Assembly: GCF_017315725.1 (NCBI RefSeq)
Contig: NZ_JAFLRG010000001.1
Coordinates: forward strand, 2,542,001-2,606,000
Direction of reading: 5' to 3'
Length of the DNA: 64,000 bases
Origin: Trinickia acidisoli
GTDB lineage: Bacteria > Pseudomonadota > Gammaproteobacteria > Burkholderiales > Burkholderiaceae
Shown: one piece after another, positions 19,328 through 27,407 of the stretch
How the letters are laid out: each line of letters starts with the position of its first letter
Numbering within the stretch: position 1 is the first letter of the stretch
Program-made: the position numbers and the translations under genes
The notes under the pieces: generated by a model
Told to the model about the DNA's origin: nothing
The model's database searches: none
The model's input: only the letters and a program-made list of their open reading frames with translations

Positions 19328-20548
19328 TTAGCGCAATTGATCGACGAGTAACGACATGATCTCCTTTGCCGGTCGCGTACTCTCGACATTGCCCTTGTCG
19401 TCGACGACCGAGACGCGCGTTTGGTCTTCGGTCACCGCCTTCACGTTGACCCGGTACTGCTTCGCGACCTTTTCCTTGCGACCGTGGAAGACTTGGCTCC
19501 AGAAGCCTTGCTCGTCGGAGCTCTTGTCTTCCGGATCGACATAGCGGATGAAATAAAGGCCTTTGAGGCGATCTTGGTCGTCGACGGTGAAGTTCGAACG
19601 ATCGAGCGCGATACCCACGCGCGACCACGCCTGATCGTACGACTCGCCCAACGTCAGTTCGGTCGACGTATATTGCGCGCTCGTGCTTCCGCTTTGCGTC
19701 GCCGACGATTGCCCGGCAAGCGTGGCGTTACGGGCCGCGATCGCGGCAGCGGCGGCATCGGGCTTGCCAGCCTTGGTTGCCGCGGTAGCGCTCGCCGCAG
19801 TGGGCGCCACGTCGGCCACGACCGGGCCGGCCATATCGCCGCGCGCGTCGGCCAGCGCGAGTGCCGCCATCAAGCGCTTCAAGTACTCGAGTTCGAGCGC
19901 CGGGTCATTCGGCTTCGCTTCCCATTGGGTCGTATCGTTATTGGTGTCCGCCAGCGCTTCGCGCATGCCCTTTTGGCTGATGAACACGTAAGTGCCGCCG
20001 TCGGGCGCCGATTCGAGACGCGTGCGGAACTTGTTGCGCTCGGCCGCAACGTAGGCGTTACCCATCGCCTTCGAGAGCGTATTGCGCAAGATGCCCAGGT
20101 TGATTTGCGGGCGCGTTTCGTTCCAGTCGGTCTCGAGCACGTGCTTGTCGCGCTGATCGACGACGAGCAGGAACCCCTGCTCTTGCCAGAAACGGCGGAT
20201 ACGCGGCCACTCCTCATCGGGCGTGCGGTTGTCGATGACGAGCCAGCTTTCCGTGCCGTCACGCTGGATATGCATGCCCTTGACCGGCGGCATCACGGCA
20301 TTGTCGGGCGGAGCCGCCTTTTGCACCTGTGCCAGCGCCAAGGCGGATGTCTCGCCGCCTTGGGGCGGCAGCGAGCGTTGATCGGCCGCCTCATCGAGGA
20401 AATTCGGTGGAACCGCGAGCGAAACCTCCTTCGATTTCGAATCGCTCTTGTAGTCGACCTTGGTGGGCGACGGGGTACTGCAACCGGCAACGAGGCCGCC
20501 GGCCAAAACCAAAGCGGCGAACCGCGAAGTAAAACGAAGATCGGTCAT
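19328..20548 (-). CDS. bamC: outer-membrane assembly lipoprotein BamC
   Basis: This 406-residue lipoprotein has lipobox L-V-A-G-C and then S-T-P-S. An extended BamD-binding segment follows (PTKVDYKSDSKSKEVSLAVP), then helix-grip domains (WLVIDNRTPDEEWPRIRRFW and ESYDQAWSRVGIALDRSNFTV). It belongs to the BAM complex that folds outer-membrane beta-barrels. The start at 20548 is set by the signal peptide; longer in-frame extensions lack any. An Ala-rich linker (about residues 215-260) separates the two domains. Confidence 0.93.
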   Translation of the reverse strand: MTDLRFTSRFAALVLAGGLVAGCSTPSPTKVDYKSDSKSKEVSLAVPPNFLDEAADQRSLPPQGGETSALALAQVQKAAPPDNAVMPPVKGMHIQRDGTESWLVIDNRTPDEEWPRIRRFWQEQGFLLVVDQRDKHVLETDWNETRPQINLGILRNTLSKAMGNAYVAAERNKFRTRLESAPDGGTYVFISQKGMREALADTNNDTTQWEAKPNDPALELEYLKRLMAALALADARGDMAGPVVADVAPTAASATAATKAGKPDAAAAAIAARNATLAGQSSATQSGSTSAQYTSTELTLGESYDQAWSRVGIALDRSNFTVDDQDRLKGLYFIRYVDPEDKSSDEQGFWSQVFHGRKEKVAKQYRVNVKAVTEDQTRVSVVDDKGNVESTRPAKEIMSLLVDQLR

Positions 20549-20684
20549 GTTCGGGAAATCCTTGCGCTTTCGCCGCCAGTATGTGAATGGAACAGCCGAG
20601 CATTTTACCGGGCCCGGCGGGGCATGTGTAAAAACACACCCCACCGCGGTTCGATATTGCTCGTCCAAGCGCGGCCCGGCGACT

Positions 20685-20924
20685 TCAATGCCCCGGAGAG
20701 CCGCCTTGCTCGAGGATGTGTTCCAAGGCTGCGGATTTCGCCGCTTCCTCGGCTTGTTGTGCGGTCGCAAACGGGCCTTTGGCAACATGGACGATCGGCC
20801 AATCGGCTTCGTCGCCCGGCTCGCCCGAGATCCGGAAGCGAGCCGCATATCCGCTCGGCGCCGCGGGTACGACCTGAATGTCGACCGAAACGCCTTCCAT
20901 CTGATGCCGTACGAAGCCATCCAT
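20685..20924 (-). CDS. small hypothetical protein, 79 residues
   Basis: Starts at ATG 20924 behind a strong GAGGAGGC ribosome binding site and ends 136 bp before bamC. The sequence VSVDIQVVPAAPSGYAARFRI then VHVAKGPFATAQQAEEAAK resembles a small alpha/beta fold with a C-terminal helix. No signal peptide is present. Family not recognised. It lies between a small lipoprotein gene and bamC on the same strand. Confidence 0.65.
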   Translation of the reverse strand: MDGFVRHQMEGVSVDIQVVPAAPSGYAARFRISGEPGDEADWPIVHVAKGPFATAQQAEEAAKSAALEHILEQGGSPGH

Positions 20925-20986
20925 GGCCGCCTCCTCGTCGTTTTCGAACGGACGCAGCGGACATGCTAGCACCGCGCGGCGCACAC

Positions 20987-21370
20987 TCAGTCCTTCGCGG
21001 CTGCCGGCACCGGCGGATTGGCGAGCTCGGGCGGCGCGAGCCAGTGCAGTGCCGTGAGCTTGTTGCCGTCGAACGTGCATTCGGCCGCGGCGATTTTGAC
21101 GGCGGGCTTGGCGGCGGGCCGGGGTGCCGTTGCACCCGATGCGCCGGCGGAAGCTGCCGCGGTTGCAAGCGTGCCCTCGACGACGACGCGCGTACCGTCG
21201 ATGCCTACGCCGACATGCGAGACCGACAGCGTTTCCGGCGGTACGGCCTTGCCGGCCGCTTGGCGCATTTGCGCCTTACACGCGCTCGGATTCGAGTACA
21301 GCGTGCAGCCGCCGGCCAGGAGCGACGCGATCGAGAGCAACGCGAACACAGGGAGCGAGAGCTTGTTCAT
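20987..21370 (-). CDS. small lipoprotein of unknown function
   Basis: The 127-residue product has a lipoprotein signal (NKLSLPVFALLSIASLLAGGC). The mature part includes YSNPSACKAQMRQAAG and SHVGVGIDGTRVVVEGTL, then a Pro/Ala-rich C-terminal portion. It should be anchored to an envelope membrane. It starts 137 bp before tRNA-Leu on the opposite strand and ends 62 bp before the small gene leading to bamC. No family recognised. Confidence 0.7.
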   Translation of the reverse strand: MNKLSLPVFALLSIASLLAGGCTLYSNPSACKAQMRQAAGKAVPPETLSVSHVGVGIDGTRVVVEGTLATAAASAGASGATAPRPAAKPAVKIAAAECTFDGNKLTALHWLAPPELANPPVPAAAKD

Positions 21371-21507
21371 CGGCGATCCTGATTTCCGAAGGGCGCCATT
21401 TTAGCCGAGGATAGCCGTATCCGCGCCCGGCCACGCGCGGATACGGCGCTGGGCACCGCGGGCCTAGCTGAATTGGGCGCGACCGGTGGTAGAATCGCGT
21501 CCGCCCT

Positions 21508-21884
21508 GCCCGGGTGATGAAATTGGTAAACATAGCGGACTTAAGCAATTGAGTGCCCGGCTGGAAACGGCCGATGCAGAACCCTTCAAATTCGGTGAAC
21601 CCCCTGGCCCCCGTGTTCGCGTAAGCGCGGCAGCGGCGCCGAGGCAACGCCGAGCCAAGCCCGAAAACGCGGTCCGTCACGCAAGGCCGTTTCGCGGAAG
21701 GTGTAGAGACTAGACGGGGGGCGCCTAATGCGGCGCGCACGAACGAGCTTCGAGCGCACCGAGATGGCGAAGGCATAGTCCAGCGCACGAACGGCAATGC
21801 ACGCATCGCCGGCATCGAAAGATGCAGTGTGACGAAAATCCGCCGCCTCGCGGCTTGCCGGTTCGAGTCCGGTCCCGGGCACCA
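21508..21884 (+). tRNA. tRNA-Leu(UAA), interrupted by a group I intron
   Basis: Exon 1 (21508-21542) gives acceptor strand GCCCGGG, a D arm, anticodon-stem strand GCGGA, then C32, U33 and U34. Exon 2 (21835-21884) supplies AAAA, anticodon-stem strand TCCGC, a long leucine-type variable arm, the T arm with TTCGAGT loop, CCCGGGC, discriminator A and encoded CCA. Joined, they form an 85-nt class II tRNA with anticodon UAA and loop CUUAAAA. The 7-bp acceptor and 5-bp anticodon stems pair perfectly. Without removal of 21543-21834 the tRNA cannot function. Confidence 0.93.
21543..21834 (+). ncRNA. group I intron in the tRNA-Leu anticodon
   Basis: The 292-nt insert lies between U34 and A35. Group I hallmarks are visible. 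The base before the 5' splice site is U (21542), which can form the conserved U-G pair with G21551 in GAGT; U33-A, C32-G and A-U extend it as P1. An R-like core element GACTAGA (near 21708-21714) and an S-like element AAGGCATAGTCC (near 21770-21781) are present. The last intron base is G (21834). There is no homing-endonuclease frame. Exact P3-P9 pairings were not computed. Confidence 0.88.
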
Positions 21885-22009
21885 ACGACTGATTGCACGG
21901 CGTCAAGCCTTGTTTGGTTTCGAGGTGGTTTCGTGCGGCGGTTCGAGCGCCGTTCACAGCCTCGACGCGCGGGCATCCGCGACGCCCCAACCCTTTTCCG
22001 CTCTCGTTC

Positions 22010-22753
22010 ATGCTGATTGCCCTCGTCGTCGTAGCCGGCCTGTGGGCCGGGCTGCAAAATGCACTAGCCGGCGGCGGCTCGTTCGTCACGCTGCCTGCGT
22101 TGATCCTCACCGGCATGACGCCGCTCGCAGCGAATATCACGTCAACCGTTGCGTTGTTTCCCGGTCAGGTGATGTCGGGCGTCGCGGGTCGGCGCCTCGT
22201 CAGCGGCGCGAACCGGCTACCGTTCTCCGTGCTGTTCGGCGTGAGCGTGATTGGCGGCGCGCTCGGCGGGGGTCTTCTGCTCGTCACGCCATCGTCGGTG
22301 TTCGCGCGGCTCATTCCGTGGCTCGTGCTGTTCGCCACCGCCGTCTTCGCCTGGGGTAGCTTTTTTCGCCGAGCGAAGGAGACGACTTCGCATCTCTCGC
22401 CGCGCACCGCCGCGTTCGTCCAATTTCTGATTGCGATTTATGGCGGCTATTTCGGCGGCGGAATCGGCTTCCTGATGATGGCGGCGCTGACGATGGCGGG
22501 GTTGCCCACGCGCAATGCGGGCGCCACCAAAAACGCGCTGGCCGGCGTCATGAACGCGGCAGCCGTGGCGATTTTCGTGACGTCTTCGCTGCTTCACTGG
22601 CGCGAAGCGATCGCGCTCGGCATCGGCGCCTTCGTCGGCGGCCTGGCCGGCGTATGGGCCCTGCACCGCGTCAATGAACGCGTGCTGCGCATCGCCATCA
22701 TCTGCATCGGCGTTGCGCTGACGATTGGCCTCTTCCTCAAGCCGATTAGCTGA
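22010..22753 (+). CDS. TauE/SafE (TSUP) family permease
   Basis: This 247-residue membrane protein has about eight hydrophobic segments. The TSUP hallmarks are GGGSFVTLPALILTGMTPLAAN near the N-terminus and YGGYFGGGIGFLMMAALTMAG in the middle, repeated halves each with a glycine-rich turn. Family members export sulfite, sulfoacetate or other small organosulfur anions. The start at ATG 22010 removes an upstream basic leader that overlaps the tRNA 3' flank. Its 3' end overlaps the convergent TPR gene by 8 bp. Confidence 0.9.
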   Translation: MLIALVVVAGLWAGLQNALAGGGSFVTLPALILTGMTPLAANITSTVALFPGQVMSGVAGRRLVSGANRLPFSVLFGVSVIGGALGGGLLLVTPSSVFARLIPWLVLFATAVFAWGSFFRRAKETTSHLSPRTAAFVQFLIAIYGGYFGGGIGFLMMAALTMAGLPTRNAGATKNALAGVMNAAAVAIFVTSSLLHWREAIALGIGAFVGGLAGVWALHRVNERVLRIAIICIGVALTIGLFLKPIS

Positions 22754-23516
22754 TTGGTCCTGCCGTCGACGCCAGCCCCGCCTGCGCACGCTGCAGCCAC
22801 TCGCGGTTATGCTCACGCGCGTATCGCGGCCAGTGCTTACCGTCCTGCAAAATCTCCGCGAACAACGCAGCGGCACGCCGGCGATCCGCTTCATCAGGCT
22901 GCGCCGCGAGCCAATCGGCGAACAAGCACCGAGGTGCGGCGTCGCTCGCGCATGCCAATGCCGCTTCGAACGCCGCACGCGTGCCCGGCGCGTCAAGCGC
23001 CGCGAGCGTGCGCGCATAAAGCAAGGCCGGCTCGGCTTGGTTACGCTTCTGCGGATCGGCCTCGAATAGACGGGTCAACGTCGTATCGGCTGCAGCGTAA
23101 CGGCTCAGTGCGAACTGCGCCCGCGCCAAGCCGAACAAGAGCGCGGGATCGTTGGCGAAGGGGCCATTCGCAGCCGCCTGATAATGCTCCATCGCCTCCT
23201 GCGCGTTGCCGGCCTCCAGCAGCGCAGTGCCGAGCCGCAGGCGGTTCGCCACCGTGGGCGCGCGATCGAACTCGGCACGGCTCTCGCGCACCGCGCGGTT
23301 TGGGTCGACGAACTGCGTGATCGCCCGCGCGGCAACGTGCGCACCGCGCGACCGACGCAGGCTCGGCAGATAGACCGCGAAGAAATACACGAGGCTGCCG
23401 AGCATCGGGAATGCAAAGAGCACGAACAGCCAATAGACGTTCTGCTGGTGACGCACGACATGCACGGCGAAGTAAATCGCGACGATGACGTCAAGACCAA
23501 TTCCAAAGTAAGACAT
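22746..23516 (-). CDS. membrane-anchored TPR-like protein
   Basis: The 256-residue protein begins MSYFGIGLDVIVAIYFAVHV, and two N-terminal membrane helices (residues about 5-22 and 30-50) precede TPR-like helical repeats (LRLGTALLEAGNAQEAMEHY and ALLFGLARAQFALSRYAAAD). TPRs mediate protein contacts. The repeats should face the cytoplasm or periplasm depending on topology, which the sequence does not settle. It is convergent with the TSUP gene. No partner is evident nearby. Confidence 0.8.
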   Translation of the reverse strand: MSYFGIGLDVIVAIYFAVHVVRHQQNVYWLFVLFAFPMLGSLVYFFAVYLPSLRRSRGAHVAARAITQFVDPNRAVRESRAEFDRAPTVANRLRLGTALLEAGNAQEAMEHYQAAANGPFANDPALLFGLARAQFALSRYAAADTTLTRLFEADPQKRNQAEPALLYARTLAALDAPGTRAAFEAALACASDAAPRCLFADWLAAQPDEADRRRAAALFAEILQDGKHWPRYAREHNREWLQRAQAGLASTAGPIS

Positions 23517-23718
23517 GTGTGTTCGTTCAACTCTCGAGTCGGAACCCGTGGCGCGCAAAACACGCCCGCTTTTCGTAATGTGGCGCGAGCCGCTTAAGCC
23601 ACACTTAAGGGACCTCTGACAAAAGGCACCCACCTGCAAAGCAACGTCTGAACGGCCGCCGCATTGCCGAACTCCTCGGCATCGACGGTGTCGAACAGCA
23701 CACCGCCGGAGAATTGAA

Positions 23719-24006
23719 ATGAAGGGCTTTCGTTACGTTATCGCGTCCATCGTCATGGGTGTCGTGTCGACCACGTCATGCTACGCCAACCCTGCGGCGA
23801 CTCAGCAAACCGCGGCCGATGCCAACGAGTGCACGGTAGTTGCCGATCGGTCCGCTGCGGCGCCGAAACCGCCGGTGCTCAGCATAGGTGTCAGCGATCC
23901 CAACACGAAGCTGAACCTGCCTTGGTTTCTGACTGACTTCGTGAACGCCGTGAACACGCACCAATCCGCTCACTGCTTGCTGCACGCGCTTCGAAGCGGG
24001 ATTTAG
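23719..24006 (+). CDS. small secreted protein of unknown function
   Basis: The 95-residue product starts at ATG 23719 after GGAG. A signal peptide (MKGFRYVIASIVMGVVSTTS, likely cleavage near CYA-N) precedes a mature part with cysteines at about residues 38 and 86. These could form a disulfide. No domain is recognised. It lies just upstream of the truncated SRPBCC gene on the same strand. Confidence 0.5.
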   Translation: MKGFRYVIASIVMGVVSTTSCYANPAATQQTAADANECTVVADRSAAAPKPPVLSIGVSDPNTKLNLPWFLTDFVNAVNTHQSAHCLLHALRSGI

Positions 24007-24070
24007 CCGCCGCTCGTTGGCTTCGCCTCGGCCAACTGCTCGAAAGCGGCGAATTCAACGGAGAGGAGCG

Positions 24071-24400
24071 ATGACGGACGTCCCCCTTTTCCTCGGTACG
24101 TTCACGCCGAACCGGGTGTGGGCCGCCCGGCCCGAGCGGGTATTCGCCGCATGGCCGGACCCGCTGCTGGAAGCCCAGTGGTTTGCGGGCCCGGCGCAAC
24201 GTCGGTCGTTGGTTCGTCGGTCGTTGGTTCGTCGGTCGATGGATTTTCGCGTGGGCGGCGTGGAGGTACTGGAAGTCCGATTCAACGAGAGCGGCATGGG
24301 AACGCTGTACGAAGCCCGCTTTCACGTGATAGAACCTGCCCGGCGCCTCGTCTACGACTACGATCTCCATCACGCGGAACGCTTCCATTCGGTGACGTCA
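24071..24400 (+). pseudogene. truncated SRPBCC (AHSA1-type) gene
   Basis: From ATG 24071, after GAGGAG, the frame encodes the first two thirds of an AHSA1/START-like protein: TRVWAARPERVFAAWPDPLL-type opening, MDFRVGG, YEARFHVIEPARRLVYDYDL. After HHAERF the family resemblance stops, and the frame runs into unrelated residues before ending at 24481. The point of departure coincides with the entry of GST sequence in another frame. A 15-bp tandem duplication also adds RRSLV repeats inside it. Best read as a deletion remnant. Confidence 0.65.
24201..24245 (+). repeat. 15-bp tandem repeat inside the SRPBCC remnant
   Basis: Two perfect copies of GTCGGTCGTTGGTTC (24201-24215, 24216-24230) are followed by a third copy with three mismatches. 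They encode RRSLV RRSLV RRSMD in the SRPBCC frame, so the duplication keeps the frame. Confidence 0.9.
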
Positions 24401-24852
24401 TCGAGTATCTCGACCTGTTCCATGGACACGGGAGCCCGATGGTGCCGCAAGATCCGCGTGAGGCGCTCGATGCACGCATGATGGCCGACGTGTTCGACGA
24501 TTATGTCAGCGCGCCGATGCAGCGTATCGTCGCCGACGCTTTACGTAGCCAAGACGAGCACGATCCGCGCGGCGTCGCCGATGCGCATGCGGTGCTCGAT
24601 CGAAGCTATGACTGGCTGAACGCGCGTCTGAAGGGGAACGAATGGGCAGCCTGCGGGCAATTCACGATTGCCGATTGCGCCGCGGCGCCGGCGCTTTTCT
24701 ACGCCGACTGGGTTCATCCGATTACCGAGCGCCGCGCGGCACTCGCCGCATATCGAGCGCGACTCTTGTCCCGCCCGTCTGTGGCGAGGGTCGTCGACGA
24801 GGCTCGTCCTTATCGACGTTTCTTTCCGCTGGGTGCGCCGGATAGAGACTGA
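24386..24852 (+). pseudogene. 5'-truncated glutathione S-transferase gene
   Basis: In a frame different from the SRPBCC part, DVIEYLDLFHGHG, ALDARMMADVFDDYVSAPMQ and the GST N-capping-like segment FTIADCAAAPALFYADW give the end of the thioredoxin-like domain and the whole helical C-terminal domain of a GST. The first about 60 residues of a GST, including the glutathione-site loop, are absent. No start codon with a ribosome binding site precedes the piece. It was probably once a separate gene behind the SRPBCC gene. Confidence 0.65.
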
Positions 24853-25232
24853 CTTCGCATTCGCGACAACCATCTAAAGTCGCGGCAGTCATCCAACGCC
24901 CGCAGCGAGTCCTCTGCGCTAAGCCATCAAAGGCGTCGGCACGGAGTTCCGCCTACGACCTTTACGGCTGCGCCCCCATCTCACGGTGCCGGCTGAAAAG
25001 TCATGTGCCCGAGAACGCGAAGCTACTCACGCTCCTCGTTGATCGCGCCAAGCTGCAATCGGAATCGGCTCAGCACCGTCGCAGGCTCTTTGTCTGAAAT
25101 TCGTGCGATCACGCACCTCACGAGAAAGCTGAAGCATAGGATCGGTGACCGCGGCCCAGCATCGTCGCTTGGACAGAGCGTGCGAACCGCCCCGCTGACG
25201 AGACGACATCATGCGCTCCGAAATTGATCAAC
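24853..25232. other. intergenic stretch before mqsRA
   Basis: About 380 bp without a supportable gene. Short frames on both strands show no family features. The region lies between the eroded SRPBCC/GST locus and the toxin-antitoxin pair, consistent with accessory DNA. Confidence 0.4.
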
Positions 25233-25260
25233 TTGACAAATTAACCTTCTTGGTTAAACT
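25233..25260 (+). promoter_or_regulatory. mqsRA promoter with embedded operator
   Basis: TTGACA (25233-25238) and TAAACT (25255-25260) are 16 bp apart. The palindrome TTAACC-TTCTT-GGTTAA (25241-25257) fills the spacer. It closely resembles the AACCT-N-AGGTT palindromes bound by MqsA in Escherichia coli, so MqsA should repress its own operon by covering the promoter. Transcription would start almost at the mqsR GTG. Confidence 0.7.
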
Positions 25261-25265
25261 TCCTA

Positions 25266-25568
25266 GTGGAAAAGAACACACCACACAGTAAGCTGCCTAG
25301 CGTAAAGGCGCTCATCGAAGCAGGCAAAGTGCGCATGACCACGAGCGCGGTGATTGGTGCGCGCCAGCTTGGTTTCACGGAATCGGCAATGCTGGCAGTG
25401 GCCATGTCTCTCACGAAAGCTGATTTCTACAAGAGCATGACGACATACGCTGATCACACGGTTTGGCAGGATGTGTACCGACCGAGCACCGTGTACGGCG
25501 AGGTGTATCTGAAATTGACGGTGATCGACGACGTGTTGATCGTGTCGTTCAAGGAGTTATGGATATGA
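25266..25568 (+). CDS. mqsR: MqsR type II toxin (mRNA interferase)
   Basis: The 100-residue RelE-fold RNase of the MqsRA module; the E. coli enzyme cleaves mRNA at GCU/GCA-type sites. The sequence matches the family end to end from MEKNTPHSKL, which fixes the GTG start at 25266, through DFYKSMTTYADHTVWQDVYR and TVIDDVLIVSFKE. Residues matching the E. coli catalytic set are in place: K56, Q68, Y81 and K96. It overlaps the antitoxin gene, in the toxin-first order characteristic of mqsRA. The toxin looks intact. Confidence 0.95.
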   Translation: MEKNTPHSKLPSVKALIEAGKVRMTTSAVIGARQLGFTESAMLAVAMSLTKADFYKSMTTYADHTVWQDVYRPSTVYGEVYLKLTVIDDVLIVSFKELWI

Positions 25569-25966
25569 AATGCCCGGCATGTGGTGCGGCAAAACTAAAT
25601 CGCGACACGCGAGACGTCCCCTACACATACAAGGGAGAGTCAACAGTGATTCCCGACGTGACCGGCGATTTCTGCCCGGCATGCGGCGAAGCGGTGTTAG
25701 AGATGGCAGCGTCGATGCGCTTCGGCGAGGCAGTAACTGCATTCAACAAGCAGGTGAACGCCGCGATCGTCGACCCCAAATTCATCGCGACCGTGCGTAA
25801 AAAGCTATCGCTGGATCAACGTGAAGCGGCGGAGATTTTTGGGGGTGGAGTCAATGCCTTTTCCCGATACGAGACCGGTAAGACGAAGCCACCGCTTGCA
25901 CTTGTGAAGCTATTGAAGGTACTGGACCGTCATCCCGACTTGCTGGCGGAAGTGCGAGCGGCCTGA
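25565..25966 (+). CDS. mqsA: MqsA antitoxin
   Basis: From ATG 25565 the product is 133 residues, overlapping mqsR by 4 bp (ATGA); an ATG six bases earlier is also possible. The N-terminal toxin-binding domain keeps the four zinc cysteines C3, C6, C37 and C40. The C-terminal HTH has KKLSLDQREAAEIFGGGVNA then FSRYETGKT, the DNA-contacting part. MqsA neutralises MqsR and represses the operon through the palindrome at 25241-25257. Confidence 0.95.
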   Translation: MKCPACGAAKLNRDTRDVPYTYKGESTVIPDVTGDFCPACGEAVLEMAASMRFGEAVTAFNKQVNAAIVDPKFIATVRKKLSLDQREAAEIFGGGVNAFSRYETGKTKPPLALVKLLKVLDRHPDLLAEVRAA

Positions 25967-26031
25967 AATTCGATGGATCGTTGCCATCGCGGCTGGTTCG
26001 TCGCCGTACGGGCCCCGGCGCCATCACCCAT

Positions 26032-27300
26032 CTACACCTTCATATTCGCAGCGGCCGCGGCACGCATCCGCACGGCCGGCACGAAGTACCACACCGCGGC
26101 GGCAATCTGCATGGCAACCAACACCGCCCATACGGTTTGATGCGCCGCCGCAGGGTAATGGCCGTCGCGCACCGGCCAGCGGCCGAGCGCCGCCCCGATG
26201 GCGATTTGCAGTGCGAAGATCGCAAGGAAGATGACGAGCGTAAAGGAGGTGTTCACGCGCCCGAGCAGCCGTGCCGGGAAATGCTCGGCCAGCACCGCGT
26301 AAGTGAGAATGCCCGTTCCGCCCAGCGCGCCGTATGCCGCCCACAGCACCGCGTCGGGCAACGGCACGCGCGCGGCAATCATCGCCTGCACCGCAACGAA
26401 CAGCAGCATCGTCACGCCCGACGACAAATAAACGCTCACACCCCGTCGCTCCAACGCCCGCGCCAATGCCCCAAAGCCGAGATTGCCCGCGATGAAGGCC
26501 GCCCCCAGCAGCGACACGAGCGTTGCCGCACGTGCTCCCGCTGCGGCGGCGTCGGCACCGGCCAAAGAGAAATTGCGCAAGGAGACGTCACGCAGAAAGG
26601 CCCCGACCCAAAGCGATTGCATCGCATAAAACACGCTTTGCGTGAGGCCGGAAAACGCCGCTAGTTTCCAGAATGCCCGGCTGCTCAGCACATGCCACGT
26701 ACCCTTGAACTGGTCCACCAGGCTGGTTTGCGGATGCGCCTCGCGCGCAGACGGCGCCCCGATCCAAATCGCCGCCGCGGCCACGGCCGTGAGCACGGCC
26801 AGGCCAGCCCCTACCGAACGCCAACCGGCGATCGACAACAGCCACGACAGCGGCGCTCCCACGGCAACGCCGCCCAGCCCGCCGGCCGCCATCACGATGC
26901 CGTTGACAAACGTGAGTTGACCGACCGCGAAATGCTGCGCGGTCGCCTTGAATGCGCCGCCGAGGCACGCCGACACGCCCACGCCGATCAGAAAGCGCCC
27001 CACCATCATGGCGCCGAGGCTACCGGCCGAACTGAAGATCAGCGCGCCCGCCGCGGCGATCAGCATGGTGCACGCGGTCACACGGCGCGCGCCGAAGCGG
27101 TCGAGCAACACGCCGACCGGAATCTGGGCCCCCGCGAAGCCGAGAAAATACAGGCTCGTCAACGTCCCCAAATCGGTAGCCGACAGGCGCAGGTCATGAA
27201 TCAGGAACGGAGCGAACCCAAGATTGACGCCGCGGAACAGGTAGGAAACGAAGTACCCGATCGAGAAGACGGCCAGCAGGCGCAATTGAGTCGAAGTCAT
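26032..27300 (-). CDS. MFS transporter
   Basis: The 422-residue protein has about 12 hydrophobic segments. The loop 2-3 signature GVLLDRFGARRV and its first-half pattern (TSLYFLGFAGAQIPVG) are typical of the major facilitator superfamily, nearest to sugar/nitrate-type or cyanate-type members by eye. The start at 27300 (MTSTQLRLLAVFSIGYF) puts helix 1 at the N-terminus. It diverges from a LysR gene 107 bp away, which probably controls it. Substrate unknown. Confidence 0.85.
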   Translation of the reverse strand: MTSTQLRLLAVFSIGYFVSYLFRGVNLGFAPFLIHDLRLSATDLGTLTSLYFLGFAGAQIPVGVLLDRFGARRVTACTMLIAAAGALIFSSAGSLGAMMVGRFLIGVGVSACLGGAFKATAQHFAVGQLTFVNGIVMAAGGLGGVAVGAPLSWLLSIAGWRSVGAGLAVLTAVAAAAIWIGAPSAREAHPQTSLVDQFKGTWHVLSSRAFWKLAAFSGLTQSVFYAMQSLWVGAFLRDVSLRNFSLAGADAAAAGARAATLVSLLGAAFIAGNLGFGALARALERRGVSVYLSSGVTMLLFVAVQAMIAARVPLPDAVLWAAYGALGGTGILTYAVLAEHFPARLLGRVNTSFTLVIFLAIFALQIAIGAALGRWPVRDGHYPAAAHQTVWAVLVAMQIAAAVWYFVPAVRMRAAAAANMKV

Positions 27301-27407
27301 CACGAAATCACAATACCGTCGTCGAAGATGTGGCTCGATTATTCGCGACGATCCACGCCCATGCCAGCGAGAGATTTCATCATGTAATGTGAGTAGAATT
27401 TGACGCC

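Noticed and set aside
25003-25227. Short overlapping frames upstream of mqsR on both strands
   Set aside because: No recognised residues, no ribosome binding sites, and position in an eroded accessory region.
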